Shown piece after piece: positions 35,871 through 46,076 of a stretch of 64,000 nt of DNA (within the stretch, counting starts at the first letter, position 1; each line of letters starts with the position of its first letter). The notes under the pieces were generated by a model, which saw only the letters and a program-made list of their open reading frames with translations, did no database searches and was not told the DNA's origin. Where the stretch lies: NCBI GenBank assembly GCA_018222805.1, contig JAAEZQ010000017.1, positions 1 through 64,000 on the forward strand. Reading direction: 5' to 3'. The position numbers and the translations under genes are program-made. The stretch is from Vibrionaceae bacterium. Lineage in GTDB: Bacteria; Pseudomonadota; Gammaproteobacteria; Enterobacterales; Vibrionaceae.

Positions 35871-36512
35871 TTAGTAAACGAACTTGAGACTTAAACCCAC
35901 CTCGTTAATGTAATCGGAACTTGCTCCAGTGTATTCCGTATCTCGGTACTGGTAGTAAAGGCCGGCACCAATCACATCATGCCACTGATAGTTGAAGCCA
36001 ATTTTATATTTATTTTCATCAACGATATCACTGCGATTCGCTTCCAACTCGGCATTAACAATCAGCATTTCACCCACTAGGTACTGAGCACCAATGGCGA
36101 CGGCATGAATAAATTCCGTTTCTGAGACCAGTGTTTTATCCGTATCGTCGTCTGTCGCTTTTGCTTTAATTGCTCCCAATCGATAAACACCATAGAGATC
36201 AAATTGCTGTGTTATGCCATATCGGTAACCACCACCAAACATTAAACGATCTATTCTCAGCGTATATGTGTCTGGGTGAAAAAACTGCGCCGAATAGTCT
36301 GCATTAAATAGCCAGTTATCCGTGAAAAAGTAGTTGCCACCCAAATCAATCGTCGTAACGTTAGAATTTTCTAACCATTCCTCATTGGTTGTCCCCGCAC
36401 CAACGTTCAGGTAAATGTGCTCATAACCAAATTTGTCCGCTTGCTCCGCTTCTGAAGCACTGCTTATTGCAGGAAAAGCGCAAAGCGATACAAGTAATAA
36501 ACTTCTCAACAT
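35871..36512 (-). CDS. Outer-membrane beta-barrel protein
   Basis: 213 residues from ATG 36512, with AAAGGA seven bases upstream. A signal peptide (about 1-19, cut after ISSA) is followed by alternating polar/aromatic strands and ends in LSLKFVY, with a terminal Tyr rather than the more usual Phe. It resembles small eight-strand OmpA/OmpW-like barrels. Function unknown. It is convergent with aspC and divergent from the CBS/DUF294 gene. Confidence 0.78.
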   Translation of the reverse strand: MLRSLLLVSLCAFPAISSASEAEQADKFGYEHIYLNVGAGTTNEEWLENSNVTTIDLGGNYFFTDNWLFNADYSAQFFHPDTYTLRIDRLMFGGGYRYGITQQFDLYGVYRLGAIKAKATDDDTDKTLVSETEFIHAVAIGAQYLVGEMLIVNAELEANRSDIVDENKYKIGFNYQWHDVIGAGLYYQYRDTEYTGASSDYINEVGLSLKFVY

Positions 36513-36720
36513 TCGATTTCCTTTCATGAGAATCAATAGATGCTTTGTAACCCGATTTCTCTACCCACCCGACATCTTCGATATTAGCCGAATGGGCTTA
36601 CCATTGTCGTGTTACATGTCGGAATCTTTTGATTAATCGCTCAAAACTACGATCGAGTAAGACTCTGTTTTAAAACTAAGTTAAGATTACTTTATTACTT
36701 GAAAATCAAAAGGCAACCTT

Positions 36721-38610
36721 ATGGATGCAGAACTTCTCGAGATTTATAACTTTCTCGCCAAGTACCCCCCTTTTAACGAACTCCCGGAAGAAGCACTGAG
36801 TAAAATCACGGAAAGTGTCGAAATCTCGTACTACCGCGAAGATACTCCGATTGTCCACTTCGGAGACGAAGTTCAAGAGCTCTTTGTGGTAAGAAGTGGC
36901 GTAGTTGAAGTCTACCGACGCAAGGGTGAGCTTTATAGCCGACTCGATGCAGGTGATCTCTTTGGTCAGATGGGTCTGCTGACCAATAACAAAGTTCGTT
37001 TTCCTGTAAAAGCAATCGATGACGCACTTATTTACTGTATCCCTGGCGACGTTTTCCAGGAAATGTACGATAACTATGACTCATTTGCCGACTTTGTAGA
37101 GGTGGAAAACAGTGCGCGACTACGCATGGCAATCTCTGAAAATAAAGAAGCCAATGATCTTACGACATCCAAAGTTAAGACATTGCTAACGCGAGAAGCT
37201 CCGACGATTGAACGCGGGCAGTCCATTCAACAGGCCGCAAAAATAATGGCGCATGATAACGTCTCTTCTCTGCTTATCATTGATCCAGATTTTGTACGAG
37301 ACGAAGACGATCCTCAATCGCCGGTATTAGGTATTGTCACCGACCGAGACTTATGCGCGCGAGTACTGGCCGAAGGTGTATCTCCAAATGATGATGTTGC
37401 GACGGTAATGACCACAGAAGTCATCTCACTCGATCATAACGCTTACATTTATGAAGCCATGCTAAAAATGCTGCGCTACAACGTGCATCACCTCCCTGTG
37501 GTGAAAGATCAACAACCAATCGGTATCATCGAAACAACCGACATTGTCCGTTATGAGTCGCAAAACTCATTGCTGCTTGTAAGCAGTATCTTCCATCAGC
37601 ATACCATTGAAGAACTGGCGACCGTTGCCGAAGAAGTAAAAAGCAGTTTTGTACGTTTGGTTAATGAGGACGCAAATTCCCACATGGTGGGAAGTGCGAT
37701 GTCCGTAATTGGTCGAAGCTTCAAACAACGTTTGTTGGAAATGGCCGAAGAAAAGTTAGGCCCGCCCCCAGTCCCTTACTGTTTCCTCGCACTCGGCTCA
37801 ATGGGGCGCGATGAGCAGCTTTTGGTTACCGATCAGGACAACGCCATCATTCTCGACGAGAGCTATCAAGAGGCGAAACATGGTAAATATTTTGAGGAGC
37901 TAGCGCAGTTTGTCAGCGATGGCTTAGATGCCTGTGGCTACAAATATTGTACAGGTGACATCATGGCGACCAACCCAATGTGGAGGATGACACGTTCACA
38001 ATGGGAGGAGTGTTTCGCTGACTGGATCGATAATCCAAACCCGAAAGCATTGCTTAACGCATCCATCTTCTTCGATTTAGACGGCGTGTACGGGCGACTA
38101 AAATGGGCAGAGCAGTTAACGAGCTTTATCGTTCGTCGTGCACGTAAAAACAATCGCTTCTTGGCTTGTCTTGCGCGTAACGCGCTAAACCGAACCCCTC
38201 CACTCGGTTTCTTTAAGAGCTTTGTGGTTGAAAAAGATGGGCAGCATAAAAACTCAATCAACCTTAAGCGTCGTGGGACAGCCCCTCTGGTCGATTTGAT
38301 CAGGGTGCATGCACTGGCCGTTGGGTCTCGCACACAGAACTCTTTTGAACGACTTGATGACATTATTGATGCAGGTATTTTACCGAAAGGGCGTGCGCAA
38401 GATTTAAAAGATGCGTTAGAGTTCATCTCCATGGTAAGGATTCGTCACCAAGCGTACGATGTTGAAATGGGTATTGAGCCTGATAACAATATTGAACCAG
38501 AAAATCTGTCGGACTTTGAACGCCGAAACCTTAAGGATGCTTTCCAAATTCTGAGTAATGGCCAAAACTTCCTTAAGTTTCGCTATCAAGCAAACAAGAG
38601 CTTTAAGTGA
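36721..38610 (+). CDS. cNMP-binding / CBS / DUF294 nucleotidyltransferase-like protein
   Basis: 629 residues. A cyclic-nucleotide-binding domain spans about 15-130, a CBS pair about 150-290, a DUF294 nucleotidyltransferase-like domain about 320-460 with GSMGRDEQLLVTDQDNAI (the G-S...D-x-D pattern of the Pol-beta fold), and a C-terminal DUF294_C region to 629. Such proteins are thought to sense nucleotides and modify a target; E. coli GlnD is a distant relative of the catalytic part. The exonuclease gene begins eight bases after its stop, so the two form an operon and probably work together. Confidence 0.88.
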   Translation: MDAELLEIYNFLAKYPPFNELPEEALSKITESVEISYYREDTPIVHFGDEVQELFVVRSGVVEVYRRKGELYSRLDAGDLFGQMGLLTNNKVRFPVKAIDDALIYCIPGDVFQEMYDNYDSFADFVEVENSARLRMAISENKEANDLTTSKVKTLLTREAPTIERGQSIQQAAKIMAHDNVSSLLIIDPDFVRDEDDPQSPVLGIVTDRDLCARVLAEGVSPNDDVATVMTTEVISLDHNAYIYEAMLKMLRYNVHHLPVVKDQQPIGIIETTDIVRYESQNSLLLVSSIFHQHTIEELATVAEEVKSSFVRLVNEDANSHMVGSAMSVIGRSFKQRLLEMAEEKLGPPPVPYCFLALGSMGRDEQLLVTDQDNAIILDESYQEAKHGKYFEELAQFVSDGLDACGYKYCTGDIMATNPMWRMTRSQWEECFADWIDNPNPKALLNASIFFDLDGVYGRLKWAEQLTSFIVRRARKNNRFLACLARNALNRTPPLGFFKSFVVEKDGQHKNSINLKRRGTAPLVDLIRVHALAVGSRTQNSFERLDDIIDAGILPKGRAQDLKDALEFISMVRIRHQAYDVEMGIEPDNNIEPENLSDFERRNLKDAFQILSNGQNFLKFRYQANKSFK

Positions 38611-38618
38611 GGCTTAAC

Positions 38619-39338
38619 ATGTTAAAAAAGCTCTTTCAAAAGCCGACTATCCAATGGCACACGAAGTTTAAACAAAAAGTTGAGGTGGCAACGGATGAAA
38701 ATCTGATTGCCTTTTACGGCACTGAATTGCCAGCGCCGGATACGCCGATTTCAGAAGTTGAGTTTGTCGCGCTGGATTTAGAAACCACTGGCTTAGATCC
38801 TGATAAGAACGACATCATTACTATTGGCCTGGTCCCTTTTAACTTAAATCGTATCTTTTTGCGAAATGCGCGCCATTGGAAAGTAAGGCCAAAACAAAAG
38901 CTGGATGAAGACTCTGTCATCATTCACGGCATTACCCATAGTGAGCTCATTGATGCTCCTGATTTAGGGGATATTCTCAATGAGCTATTACCTTGTTTAA
39001 GCGGTAAGATCGTTGTGGTGCATTACCGTCGCATAGAGCGAGAGTTTCTTGATAAAGCACTGCGAGATCGTATCGGTGAAGGCATTGAATTCCCAGTGCT
39101 GGATACTTTTCAGCTAGAAGAAGACATTCAGAAAAAACGCCCGGGAAGCCTGTGGGAAACGCTAAAAGGTAAAAAGCCCGAGTCGTTGAGGTTAGCTCAA
39201 TCACGACGCCGCTATGGTTTACCGGACTATACCCCCCATCATGCTTTGACTGATGCAATAGCAACCGCAGAGCTGCTTCAGGCACAAATCGCGCATCATT
39301 ACGATGATAGTCAACCAATCAGCGAATTCTGGCTTTAG
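38619..39338 (+). CDS. DnaQ-like 3'-5' exonuclease
   Basis: 239 residues from ATG 38619, with GAGG six bases upstream. The DEDDh exonuclease motifs are present: VALDLETTGLDPDKNDII (Exo I, about 47-64), the Exo II region near VHYRRIEREFL and Exo III HHALTDAIATAEL (about 207-219). It should digest DNA or RNA 3' ends with two metal ions. It is the second gene of an operon with the CBS/DUF294 protein; a convergent terminator follows. Confidence 0.9.
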   Translation: MLKKLFQKPTIQWHTKFKQKVEVATDENLIAFYGTELPAPDTPISEVEFVALDLETTGLDPDKNDIITIGLVPFNLNRIFLRNARHWKVRPKQKLDEDSVIIHGITHSELIDAPDLGDILNELLPCLSGKIVVVHYRRIEREFLDKALRDRIGEGIEFPVLDTFQLEEDIQKKRPGSLWETLKGKKPESLRLAQSRRRYGLPDYTPHHALTDAIATAELLQAQIAHHYDDSQPISEFWL

Positions 39339-39358
39339 TCATACATCCAGTAAAACAA

Positions 39359-39382
39359 AAAAGGAGCCAATGGCTCCTTTTT
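39359..39382. terminator. Rho-independent terminator, shared by convergent genes
   Basis: AAAAGGAGCCA pairs with TGGCTCCTTTT with A and T runs on the two sides, between the exonuclease and chemoreceptor stops. Confidence 0.8.
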
Positions 39383-39411
39383 AATTTAACACGAACTAGA
39401 TATTTCGAGAG

Positions 39412-41295
39412 TTACAGCTTAAAGCGTTTGATTTCCTGCTCAAGCTCATGAGATAGCTCAGATAAGTAAGCTGCCTGTTCAGCTGCTTGATGTGCTTCTG
39501 CTGAAAGCTCGTTAGAAACATCACGAATACCTTCGGTATTACGAGTAATTTCTGTCGTTACCGAAGCTTGTTCTTCTGCTGCAGAAGCGATTTGTGTCGC
39601 CATATCACTAATTTGCTCTACCGCGCTGTGGATTTGAGTCAGACTCACCGCAGCTGAGTTCGCATCATCAACGCTGGTATCAGCCAGACGACGGCTGTCA
39701 CCCATGATCCCAACTGCTTTTTTCGTCGTGCCCTGAAGCATCTCGATGGTTTCTTGGATCTCTTTTGTTGAAGCATGTGTACGTTGACTCAGTACACGAA
39801 CTTCATCAGCAACAACCGCAAAACCACGTCCTTGCTCACCAGCTCGCGCCGCTTCAATAGCCGCATTAAGTGCCAACAAATTCGTTTGTTCTGCAATATC
39901 TTGAATGGTTGATAGAATCGTATTGATGCTATTGCCGTGCGCTTCCAGATCCTGAATAACATTCGTCGCCACCTGCACTTCTTGTGCAAGATTCTGAATC
40001 GAAGTTTGTGTCTGCACTACTTGGCTAGAACCATGAACACAAGCCTGCACTGCTTCTTCCGAGTTATTCGCCGTGCTATCCGCATTACCTGCGATCTCCT
40101 GAGTCGCTGCCGCCATTTCGTTAACAGCCGTTGCAACCATGTTGATTTCATCTTGTTGATAAGAAATACGCTGACTACGCTCTTCCGCTTGCTGAGCCGT
40201 GGTGCGAGCCTGTTCAGACAGCGATGTAGATACATGGCTTAATTTCGTGACCATGGTATGCATATTGCCGACAAAGCGGTTGAAGTTTTCTGCAAGTTTA
40301 CCAACTTCGTCGTCACTACGCGGCTCCAGACGTTGAGTCAAGTCACCTTCACCAGAAGCAATTTCTTCCAGTGCATGAGATACACGATTCAGGTCACGGA
40401 ATAGGAAGCCCACTAACCAAGATACTGCAACAATTACCGCAATAGTTATCATAACAGCGGTGATCAGCAAATCGCGCAACAACACGGCGTTGCCCGCTTC
40501 TTCCGTCGCTCGATCCATCTCAATGGCGAACATCCAATTCGTTCCTGATACTTTATGGAAGAAGTACAGTTTCTCTACCCCATTGATCGTCGTACTTTCA
40601 ATTTTACCTTCGTCAGCAGCGCGTTCGATCGCCTGCCGTGAAAAGTCTTTTGATAAACTGGTGATTGGCTTTAACGTTAAGCTTTTCTCAGGGTGTGCGA
40701 GAAAAGTTCCTTCGTTCATATCAATCAACATAGCGTTGGCATTCTTGCCGGCATCTAAGTTAATCACATCACTGATCAGCTGATCGATTAGAACATCAGC
40801 GCCTACGACACCAATAAATTGGCCGTTTCTCATCACTGGCTCAGCGATGGTAACTAACAGTGCATTGGTAATCGCATCCTGATAAGCCCCAGTGATGATC
40901 TGCTCGCCAGCAGCATTAGCGTCTTTGTACCAAGGGCGAGTTCGCGGATCATAATCAGCTCGATTCCGCTCTGGGTGAGAACGGTGCATGTCGCCTCTTG
41001 GCGTACCAAGGAAGATATCATCAAAGCCACCAGCTTTACGTGCTTGCTGTAGGAACGGAACAACGTCTTGTTCGGTCGAGTAGTCGTTAAACGCAGTAGC
41101 AATTTCTTTCCGGATCGTAATCCAGTCAGAAATCCCTTCCGATGCAACGGTACTCAGGCTTTGTGCTCTTGAATAGACACCTGCAGAAGTCTGATCAAAC
41201 AATTGACCAGCCGACAACCAAGTCAGTGCTGCTGCCATGACGACAACAGCCGAAAGACTCGCGCCGATAAGTTTTTGTTTTAGTGAAAGTTTCAT
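39412..41295 (-). CDS. Methyl-accepting chemotaxis protein with a dCache sensor
   Basis: 627 residues: a first helix (about 8-28), a periplasmic dCache domain (about 30-270), a second helix (about 275-298), HAMP (about 298-352) and a signalling domain with the hairpin tip [20 protein letters not shown] near 465-485. In the sensor, [18 protein letters not shown] and GVVGADV match the pattern of dCache domains that bind amino acids (Y, R, W, Y, D residues), so an amino-acid attractant is likely. It ends with FKL, with no CheR-tethering pentapeptide. It is monocistronic. Confidence 0.9.
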   Translation of the reverse strand: MKLSLKQKLIGASLSAVVVMAAALTWLSAGQLFDQTSAGVYSRAQSLSTVASEGISDWITIRKEIATAFNDYSTEQDVVPFLQQARKAGGFDDIFLGTPRGDMHRSHPERNRADYDPRTRPWYKDANAAGEQIITGAYQDAITNALLVTIAEPVMRNGQFIGVVGADVLIDQLISDVINLDAGKNANAMLIDMNEGTFLAHPEKSLTLKPITSLSKDFSRQAIERAADEGKIESTTINGVEKLYFFHKVSGTNWMFAIEMDRATEEAGNAVLLRDLLITAVMITIAVIVAVSWLVGFLFRDLNRVSHALEEIASGEGDLTQRLEPRSDDEVGKLAENFNRFVGNMHTMVTKLSHVSTSLSEQARTTAQQAEERSQRISYQQDEINMVATAVNEMAAATQEIAGNADSTANNSEEAVQACVHGSSQVVQTQTSIQNLAQEVQVATNVIQDLEAHGNSINTILSTIQDIAEQTNLLALNAAIEAARAGEQGRGFAVVADEVRVLSQRTHASTKEIQETIEMLQGTTKKAVGIMGDSRRLADTSVDDANSAAVSLTQIHSAVEQISDMATQIASAAEEQASVTTEITRNTEGIRDVSNELSAEAHQAAEQAAYLSELSHELEQEIKRFKL

Positions 41296-41458
41296 ATTTT
41301 TTATTTGATTTGGGAGGACAACCTAGGAAGCGTGAATATTACACTCTTTCTTAGTACTAATCACCAAGTTTCAAACAATCAAATACAATGCTAACTTATT
41401 GTAAGATATGAGATTTAATAGTGTCATTCTTTTGTCTATCGCCAGAAAAACAGCACAA

Positions 41459-41483
41459 AAAAAGCCAGCTAAGCTGGCTTTTT
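41459..41483 (-). terminator. Rho-independent terminator after the BCCT transporter
   Basis: AAAAAGCCAGC pairs with GCTGGCTTTTT. Confidence 0.8.
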
Positions 41484-41504
41484 AAACGTAGTATTTAATT
41501 CCGA

Positions 41505-43076
41505 TTATTGACGCTCGGTTCTCATACCCATCAATAAGCTCACACACATTGCAAGCAGGATGATAGTAAATGGCAATGCCGTGGAAATGGCACCCGCTTG
41601 GAGAGCCTGAACAGCTTCCGAACCACCAATCCAAAGTAAGGCAACGGCAATTGCACCTTCCATCAACGCCCAGAAAATACGCTGTGGCACTGGTGCGTCA
41701 ACTTTACCACCCGCAGTGATACTGTCGATTACCAATGAGCCTGAATCTGAAGAGGTAATAAAGAATACCAATACCAGAACGATAGCAATGAACGACAGGA
41801 TATTACCAAATGGCAATGAGTCAAACATTTGGAACATGGCCAGCGACACGTCAGTCAGACCATTTGCACCTAGCTCACCCACTTTGTCAGCAACCTGCTC
41901 GATGGCCAGGCCACCGAATACAGACATCCAAACAACTGTAACTGCGGTTGGTACAAGTAGAACTGCTGTAATGAATTCACGTACTGTTCGGCCACGGGAA
42001 ACACGTGCAATGAACATACCTACGAATGGCGACCATGAAATCCACCAAGCCCAGTAGAATACAGTCCAGCCTTGGAACCACGCTTCATCAGTACGACCAA
42101 ACGGGTTACTTAGAGGAATGATGTTTTCTACGTATGCCATCAATGTAGTAGGAATTGAGCCCAAGCTTGCCGCCCAGCCAATCAGGGCAACCAGAATAAG
42201 CAGTACGAAAGCGACAATCATGTTGATGTTACTGATGACTTTTACCCCGCCATCAATACCACGAACAACCGATACCACAGCAAGTAATGTGACCACAGTA
42301 ATCACGATCACTTGCAGCCCAATACCAGCCTCAATACCAAATACATGATGAATACCACTTGCGGCTTGTTGTGCCCCCAGACCCAGCGATGTCGCCAGAC
42401 CAAACAACGTCGCCAGTACCGCTAAAATATCAACAATATGACCAGCCCAGCCCCATGCACGGTCACCCAGTAATGGGTAAAAGATCGAGCGCATCGACAG
42501 TGGAAGCCCTTTGTTGTAGGCGAAGAAAGCTAAGGAAAGTGCAACAACACCGTAAATTGCCCATGGGTGCAGACCCCAATGGAACATAGTCGCACCAAGT
42601 GCCAATCTCGCTGCTTCAGGCGTGTTTGCTTCCACACCTAGCGGCGTTTCATACCACCCAGTGAAGTAAGCGACAGGCTCCGCAACACTCCAGAACATGA
42701 GTCCAATACCCATACCCGCAGCAAACAACATTGCAAGCCACGATAGGAGCGAGTAATCAGATACTGCGTCTTTACCGCCTAAACGGATTTTGCCTAAAGG
42801 AGACACTATCAACGCCAGACAGAAAATAACGAAAATGTTACCTGAAATTATGAATAACCAATCAAATGAACCAATGATTTGCCATTTGATTCCATCAAGT
42901 ACCGTCTTGGCAGTGTGTGCATCTAGAACTAATGCAGCAACAAGAAACACTGCAATTAAACCCGCACTAATCCCAAAAACAGGGTTGTGTACATCAAAGC
43001 CCCATTTTTGAACGTTATCCTGACCTACCGTATAGTCGGTACTATCGATACTGTACTTATCTATACCTTTTGTCAT
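41505..43076 (-). CDS. bccT3: BCCT-family betaine/choline/carnitine transporter
   Basis: 523 residues from ATG 43076, with AGAGGA upstream; twelve membrane helices. The family signature is in WAWWISWSPFVGMFIARVSR (about 360-380), and the GAAxFH-like TMFHWGLHPWAIYG earlier. These are sodium-driven carriers of compatible solutes such as glycine betaine. It is divergent from cosR, the MarR-type repressor of compatible-solute genes, across 382 bp; in V. parahaemolyticus that neighbour pair is bccT3/cosR, which gives the symbol. Confidence 0.88.
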   Translation of the reverse strand: MTKGIDKYSIDSTDYTVGQDNVQKWGFDVHNPVFGISAGLIAVFLVAALVLDAHTAKTVLDGIKWQIIGSFDWLFIISGNIFVIFCLALIVSPLGKIRLGGKDAVSDYSLLSWLAMLFAAGMGIGLMFWSVAEPVAYFTGWYETPLGVEANTPEAARLALGATMFHWGLHPWAIYGVVALSLAFFAYNKGLPLSMRSIFYPLLGDRAWGWAGHIVDILAVLATLFGLATSLGLGAQQAASGIHHVFGIEAGIGLQVIVITVVTLLAVVSVVRGIDGGVKVISNINMIVAFVLLILVALIGWAASLGSIPTTLMAYVENIIPLSNPFGRTDEAWFQGWTVFYWAWWISWSPFVGMFIARVSRGRTVREFITAVLLVPTAVTVVWMSVFGGLAIEQVADKVGELGANGLTDVSLAMFQMFDSLPFGNILSFIAIVLVLVFFITSSDSGSLVIDSITAGGKVDAPVPQRIFWALMEGAIAVALLWIGGSEAVQALQAGAISTALPFTIILLAMCVSLLMGMRTERQ

Positions 43077-43458
43077 CGTTCCTCTCTTTATTCTTGTAAT
43101 CTTTACGTACCAAACCAAAATAGTTCGAACACGATACGTTTTACATTCCGTAAAGGTTTAAGATCCTAACATTTGAGGTATTTTTGTCTAGATTTTCCAT
43201 GAAAAATCCCAGTTTATTACAGTTTCATCAGAAATCCCTTACTAAAAACATGCAACATGCTGCATCAATAATTAGACCACAAACAATTATTGCTATAATA
43301 ATTTTAGGTCTTACTGATTCTCTTGCACCAAGGTATAAACGGAAATTTGAACAACCAAACAAATGTAGAAAGAGTATCAAGGGATTTTTTTTACGCAGCT
43401 CTTTAAATAACAAAGCATTTGAGTTAGTGTCGCCTCGTTAAATGTTCCTACAGACTGG
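43077..43458. promoter_or_regulatory. bccT/cosR divergent promoter region
   Basis: 382 bp between divergent starts, AT-rich. It should hold both promoters and CosR-binding DNA; I do not see an unambiguous palindrome. A frame on the plus strand at 43184-43441 has no coding look. Confidence 0.5.
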
Positions 43459-43956
43459 ATGAATAAATTGGAAAAGTACGAAGAAGTATTGGTCTCGATT
43501 CGTCAGATCATCCGCGCTATTGATTTACACTCAAAAAAACTGAGTAAAGAGTCTGGCCTGACCGCCCCTCAGGTAATTTTAATGCGTGCTATCTACGAGT
43601 TAGATAACGTCACTATCAAGCAATTGTCTAGCCATACCAATATGAGTCAAGCAACTGCCACAACTATTCTCGATCGATTAGAGCGTAACCAACTGGTGGA
43701 GCGCCGTCGTAGTGTTGAGGATAAGCGTAAAGTGCACGCAGTGCTGACAGATAAAGGGCAAGAAACATTAAAACAAGCACCAACGCCGCTGCAAGAGCAC
43801 TTCATTAATCGATTCCAGAAACTGGAAGAGTGGGAACAAACCCTGTTATTGTCATCCGTTCAACGTATTTCCACTATGATGAATGCTGAAGACATTGACG
43901 TTGCGCCAATGCTTGAGATTGGCAGCATTACTGGTACCGTCCCTAAAACAGAGTAA
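43459..43956 (+). CDS. cosR: MarR-family regulator CosR
   Basis: 165 residues. A MarR winged helix spans about 30-140, with recognition-helix region MSQATATTILDRLERNQLVE and the wing RSVEDKRKVHAVLTDKG. The sequence and the divergent BCCT transporter match CosR, which in vibrios represses ectoine and betaine synthesis and uptake at low salt. The N-terminus MNKLEKYEEVLVSIRQIIRA is well kept in that group. A terminator shared with the convergent response regulator follows. Confidence 0.88.
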   Translation: MNKLEKYEEVLVSIRQIIRAIDLHSKKLSKESGLTAPQVILMRAIYELDNVTIKQLSSHTNMSQATATTILDRLERNQLVERRRSVEDKRKVHAVLTDKGQETLKQAPTPLQEHFINRFQKLEEWEQTLLLSSVQRISTMMNAEDIDVAPMLEIGSITGTVPKTE

Positions 43957-43968
43957 CCCTCTCTAAAA

Positions 43969-43991
43969 GTGCTCGCTTGAAGCGAGCACTG
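43969..43991. terminator. Hairpin between convergent cosR and response-regulator genes
   Basis: AGTGCTCGCTT pairs with AAGCGAGCACT around one base; very stable but with few T after it. Confidence 0.6.
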
Positions 43992-43993
43992 AT

Positions 43994-44632
43994 CTATTTA
44001 GTAAGTCCTGTCTCAAATGCATATTTCGCCAACTCGGCAGTCGAATGCAGGCCCAGTTTATGCTTAATATTGTGGCGATGCGTTTCGACTGTTCTGTAAC
44101 TAATGCTGAGTAACGTGGCGATTTTTTTACTGCTGTTTCCCTGTGCGACTAATTTGAGCACCGCTTCCTCTCTGCGGCTAAGTGGATTAGTTCTTTGATT
44201 GATGGGCGCAACATCTTGCGTGAACAACGTCTGTGTAACTGACTCACAAAAATAAGTTGAACCTTGGTTCACGGTTTTTATTGCTTGGACCATTTTCTCT
44301 GCTGAAATTTCTTTCAACATATAGCCGACCGCACCCGCTTGCATCACCTTCATGATGTACTCACGGTTATCATGCATGGTTAGCATCAAAATTTTACTCT
44401 CAGGCAGCTCCTCTTTGATGATGCCTGTCGCCTCAATACCGTTCATAATAGGCATACTTATATCCATCAGAATCACATCTGGATGTAGGTGTTTGGCCAC
44501 TTCTATTGCTTCTAAGCCGTTGCTGGCCGTACCAATGACTTCAATATCTGGTTCTAGCTCCAGCCGTGCCATAAAACCATCTAGTACCACCTGATGGTCA
44601 TCGACGATCAACACACTAATCGGTTTATCCAT
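43994..44632 (-). CDS. NarL/FixJ-family response regulator
   Basis: 212 residues. Receiver domain about 1-120 with acidic pocket VDDHQV, phosphorylation Asp in DVILMDISMP (about residue 56) and the conserved K. LuxR-type helix-turn-helix at about 145-210 (LSRREEAVLKLVAQGNSSKK and SYRTVETHRHNI). The start is ATG 44632; the gene overlaps the kinase gene by eight bases. It is the last gene of the TRAP transporter operon and should be its regulator. Confidence 0.92.
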   Translation of the reverse strand: MDKPISVLIVDDHQVVLDGFMARLELEPDIEVIGTASNGLEAIEVAKHLHPDVILMDISMPIMNGIEATGIIKEELPESKILMLTMHDNREYIMKVMQAGAVGYMLKEISAEKMVQAIKTVNQGSTYFCESVTQTLFTQDVAPINQRTNPLSRREEAVLKLVAQGNSSKKIATLLSISYRTVETHRHNIKHKLGLHSTAELAKYAFETGLTK

Positions 44633-45980
44633 AAACACCTTCGTCCAAATTTAACAGCACGGTAATTTCTGTCCCTAAACCAAGCTCGCTCATCAGTTCA
44701 AACTCTCCCCCAATAAACTCCACACGTTCCTGCATGTTTCGCAGCCCTATCCCTTGGCGATGGATAGCTTGGTTGACGACAAAGCCGACGCCATCGTCAC
44801 GTATGAGTAATTGCAGTATATTGCCCATTTTTTGCAAAGTGACAGTCACTTTTTTCGCTTTCGCGTGCTTTTCAATGTTGTTCAATGACTCTTGAGCAAC
44901 TCGATACAAGGTGGTGGCGACTTCCGAAGTCAGTTTTTGCTTTTGGGTATCAAAGTGACTATCAATATCGATCCCAGAGTGAGAGTGAAAATCCTGCAAT
45001 AAAGTAGTGAGCGCTGCCTCTAAACCAATATCGTCCAATGCACTTGGCCTCAACTGGTGAGAAATATGTCGGACTTCATTGATCGCCGTCACCAAAGAAC
45101 GCTGAGACTTATCTAAGTGTTGCTTAAGTTTTTCATCTTCCAACCGATAGCTCATCAGATCTAAATGGCATTTACTAGAGACTAATAACTGGTTAATGCC
45201 ATCGTGTAACTCTCGCGCCAAATGCTTTTTCTCATCCTCCTGAAACATCACGATTTTATATGCTAGTTCTTTCAAGTGTTTATCTGCCAAGCGATGTTCG
45301 TGTAAATTAATCGCAAGGGTTAATACAATAATCACTGCTACCGTGACGACCAGAATAACAACGACCGAAAAGAATGTGGTTTCGATATTTTTATTAACTG
45401 CCGCTCGCATGCTAGCCACTTCATGGCTGACATCTTCAATGTACAAACCAGTGCCAACCATCCACTCCCATTTGTCTAACCAACCGGCATAGCTGAGCTT
45501 AGGAACGATCTCTCCCGTTGAAGGCTTTTGCCATAAGTACTGATGAAAACCGCCCCCCGTTTGCGCTTGATACAACAGTGCCTCTATAAGCCGATCGCCA
45601 TTTTCATCTTGAAGGCCAAGGAGGTTCTTCCCGACTAAATCGGGTTGTGCGGGATGGACAAGATTGGTGCCATGTTTATCGTAAGCGAAGAAATACCCAT
45701 CGGAACCATAGGTTAAGCGGTTTAAAATGGCTTTTACACGCGCTTTGGCGACGGTCTCTTCAATCGTTGTATCGTTATAGATGTGAATAATGGAGTCAAA
45801 AGCAACGTCGACGGTGTCCTTTAACGCGGCTTCTTTCGACTGAATGAGGTTTTGGTGGAAGAGTTCCACCTCTCGCTGACCAAGAGTCTTAGCCTGATAG
45901 ATAGAAATCCAACTGATACTGGCTGACACCAACACCACAGGTATCAGTGCCAGCAGAATTAACTTTGCTTTGAGAGGCAT
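44625..45980 (-). CDS. Cache-domain sensor histidine kinase (HisKA_3)
   Basis: 451 residues: a helix at about 8-28, a periplasmic single Cache domain (about 35-195, with GYFFAYD and LVGKNLLGLQDENG), a second helix (about 205-228), then HisKA_3 with the phosphorylated His in LARELHDGINQLL (about residue 256) and an HATPase end with GIGLRNMQERVEFIGGEFEL. It should pass its signal to the adjacent NarL-type regulator. Single-Cache domains often bind small organic acids, which fits the TRAP transporter just upstream; the ligand is inferred. Confidence 0.9.
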   Translation of the reverse strand: MPLKAKLILLALIPVVLVSASISWISIYQAKTLGQREVELFHQNLIQSKEAALKDTVDVAFDSIIHIYNDTTIEETVAKARVKAILNRLTYGSDGYFFAYDKHGTNLVHPAQPDLVGKNLLGLQDENGDRLIEALLYQAQTGGGFHQYLWQKPSTGEIVPKLSYAGWLDKWEWMVGTGLYIEDVSHEVASMRAAVNKNIETTFFSVVVILVVTVAVIIVLTLAINLHEHRLADKHLKELAYKIVMFQEDEKKHLARELHDGINQLLVSSKCHLDLMSYRLEDEKLKQHLDKSQRSLVTAINEVRHISHQLRPSALDDIGLEAALTTLLQDFHSHSGIDIDSHFDTQKQKLTSEVATTLYRVAQESLNNIEKHAKAKKVTVTLQKMGNILQLLIRDDGVGFVVNQAIHRQGIGLRNMQERVEFIGGEFELMSELGLGTEITVLLNLDEGVYG

Positions 45981-46076
45981 CCCTTCCCTCCATGAAACGC
46001 TGCTCTATGCGTCAACAATAAGCAGCTTAACAACTTGTTTCAAAAGGTGGAAACTCTCAGGTCACAAAATCTCCTA

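Noticed and set aside
37938..38432. 164-codon minus-strand frame inside the CBS/DUF294 gene
   Set aside because: Long only because of the codon pattern of the true gene; no family features.
43184..43441. Open frame of 85 codons between bccT and cosR
   Set aside because: No ribosome site, odd composition, and it lies in the divergent promoter region of a well-known pair.
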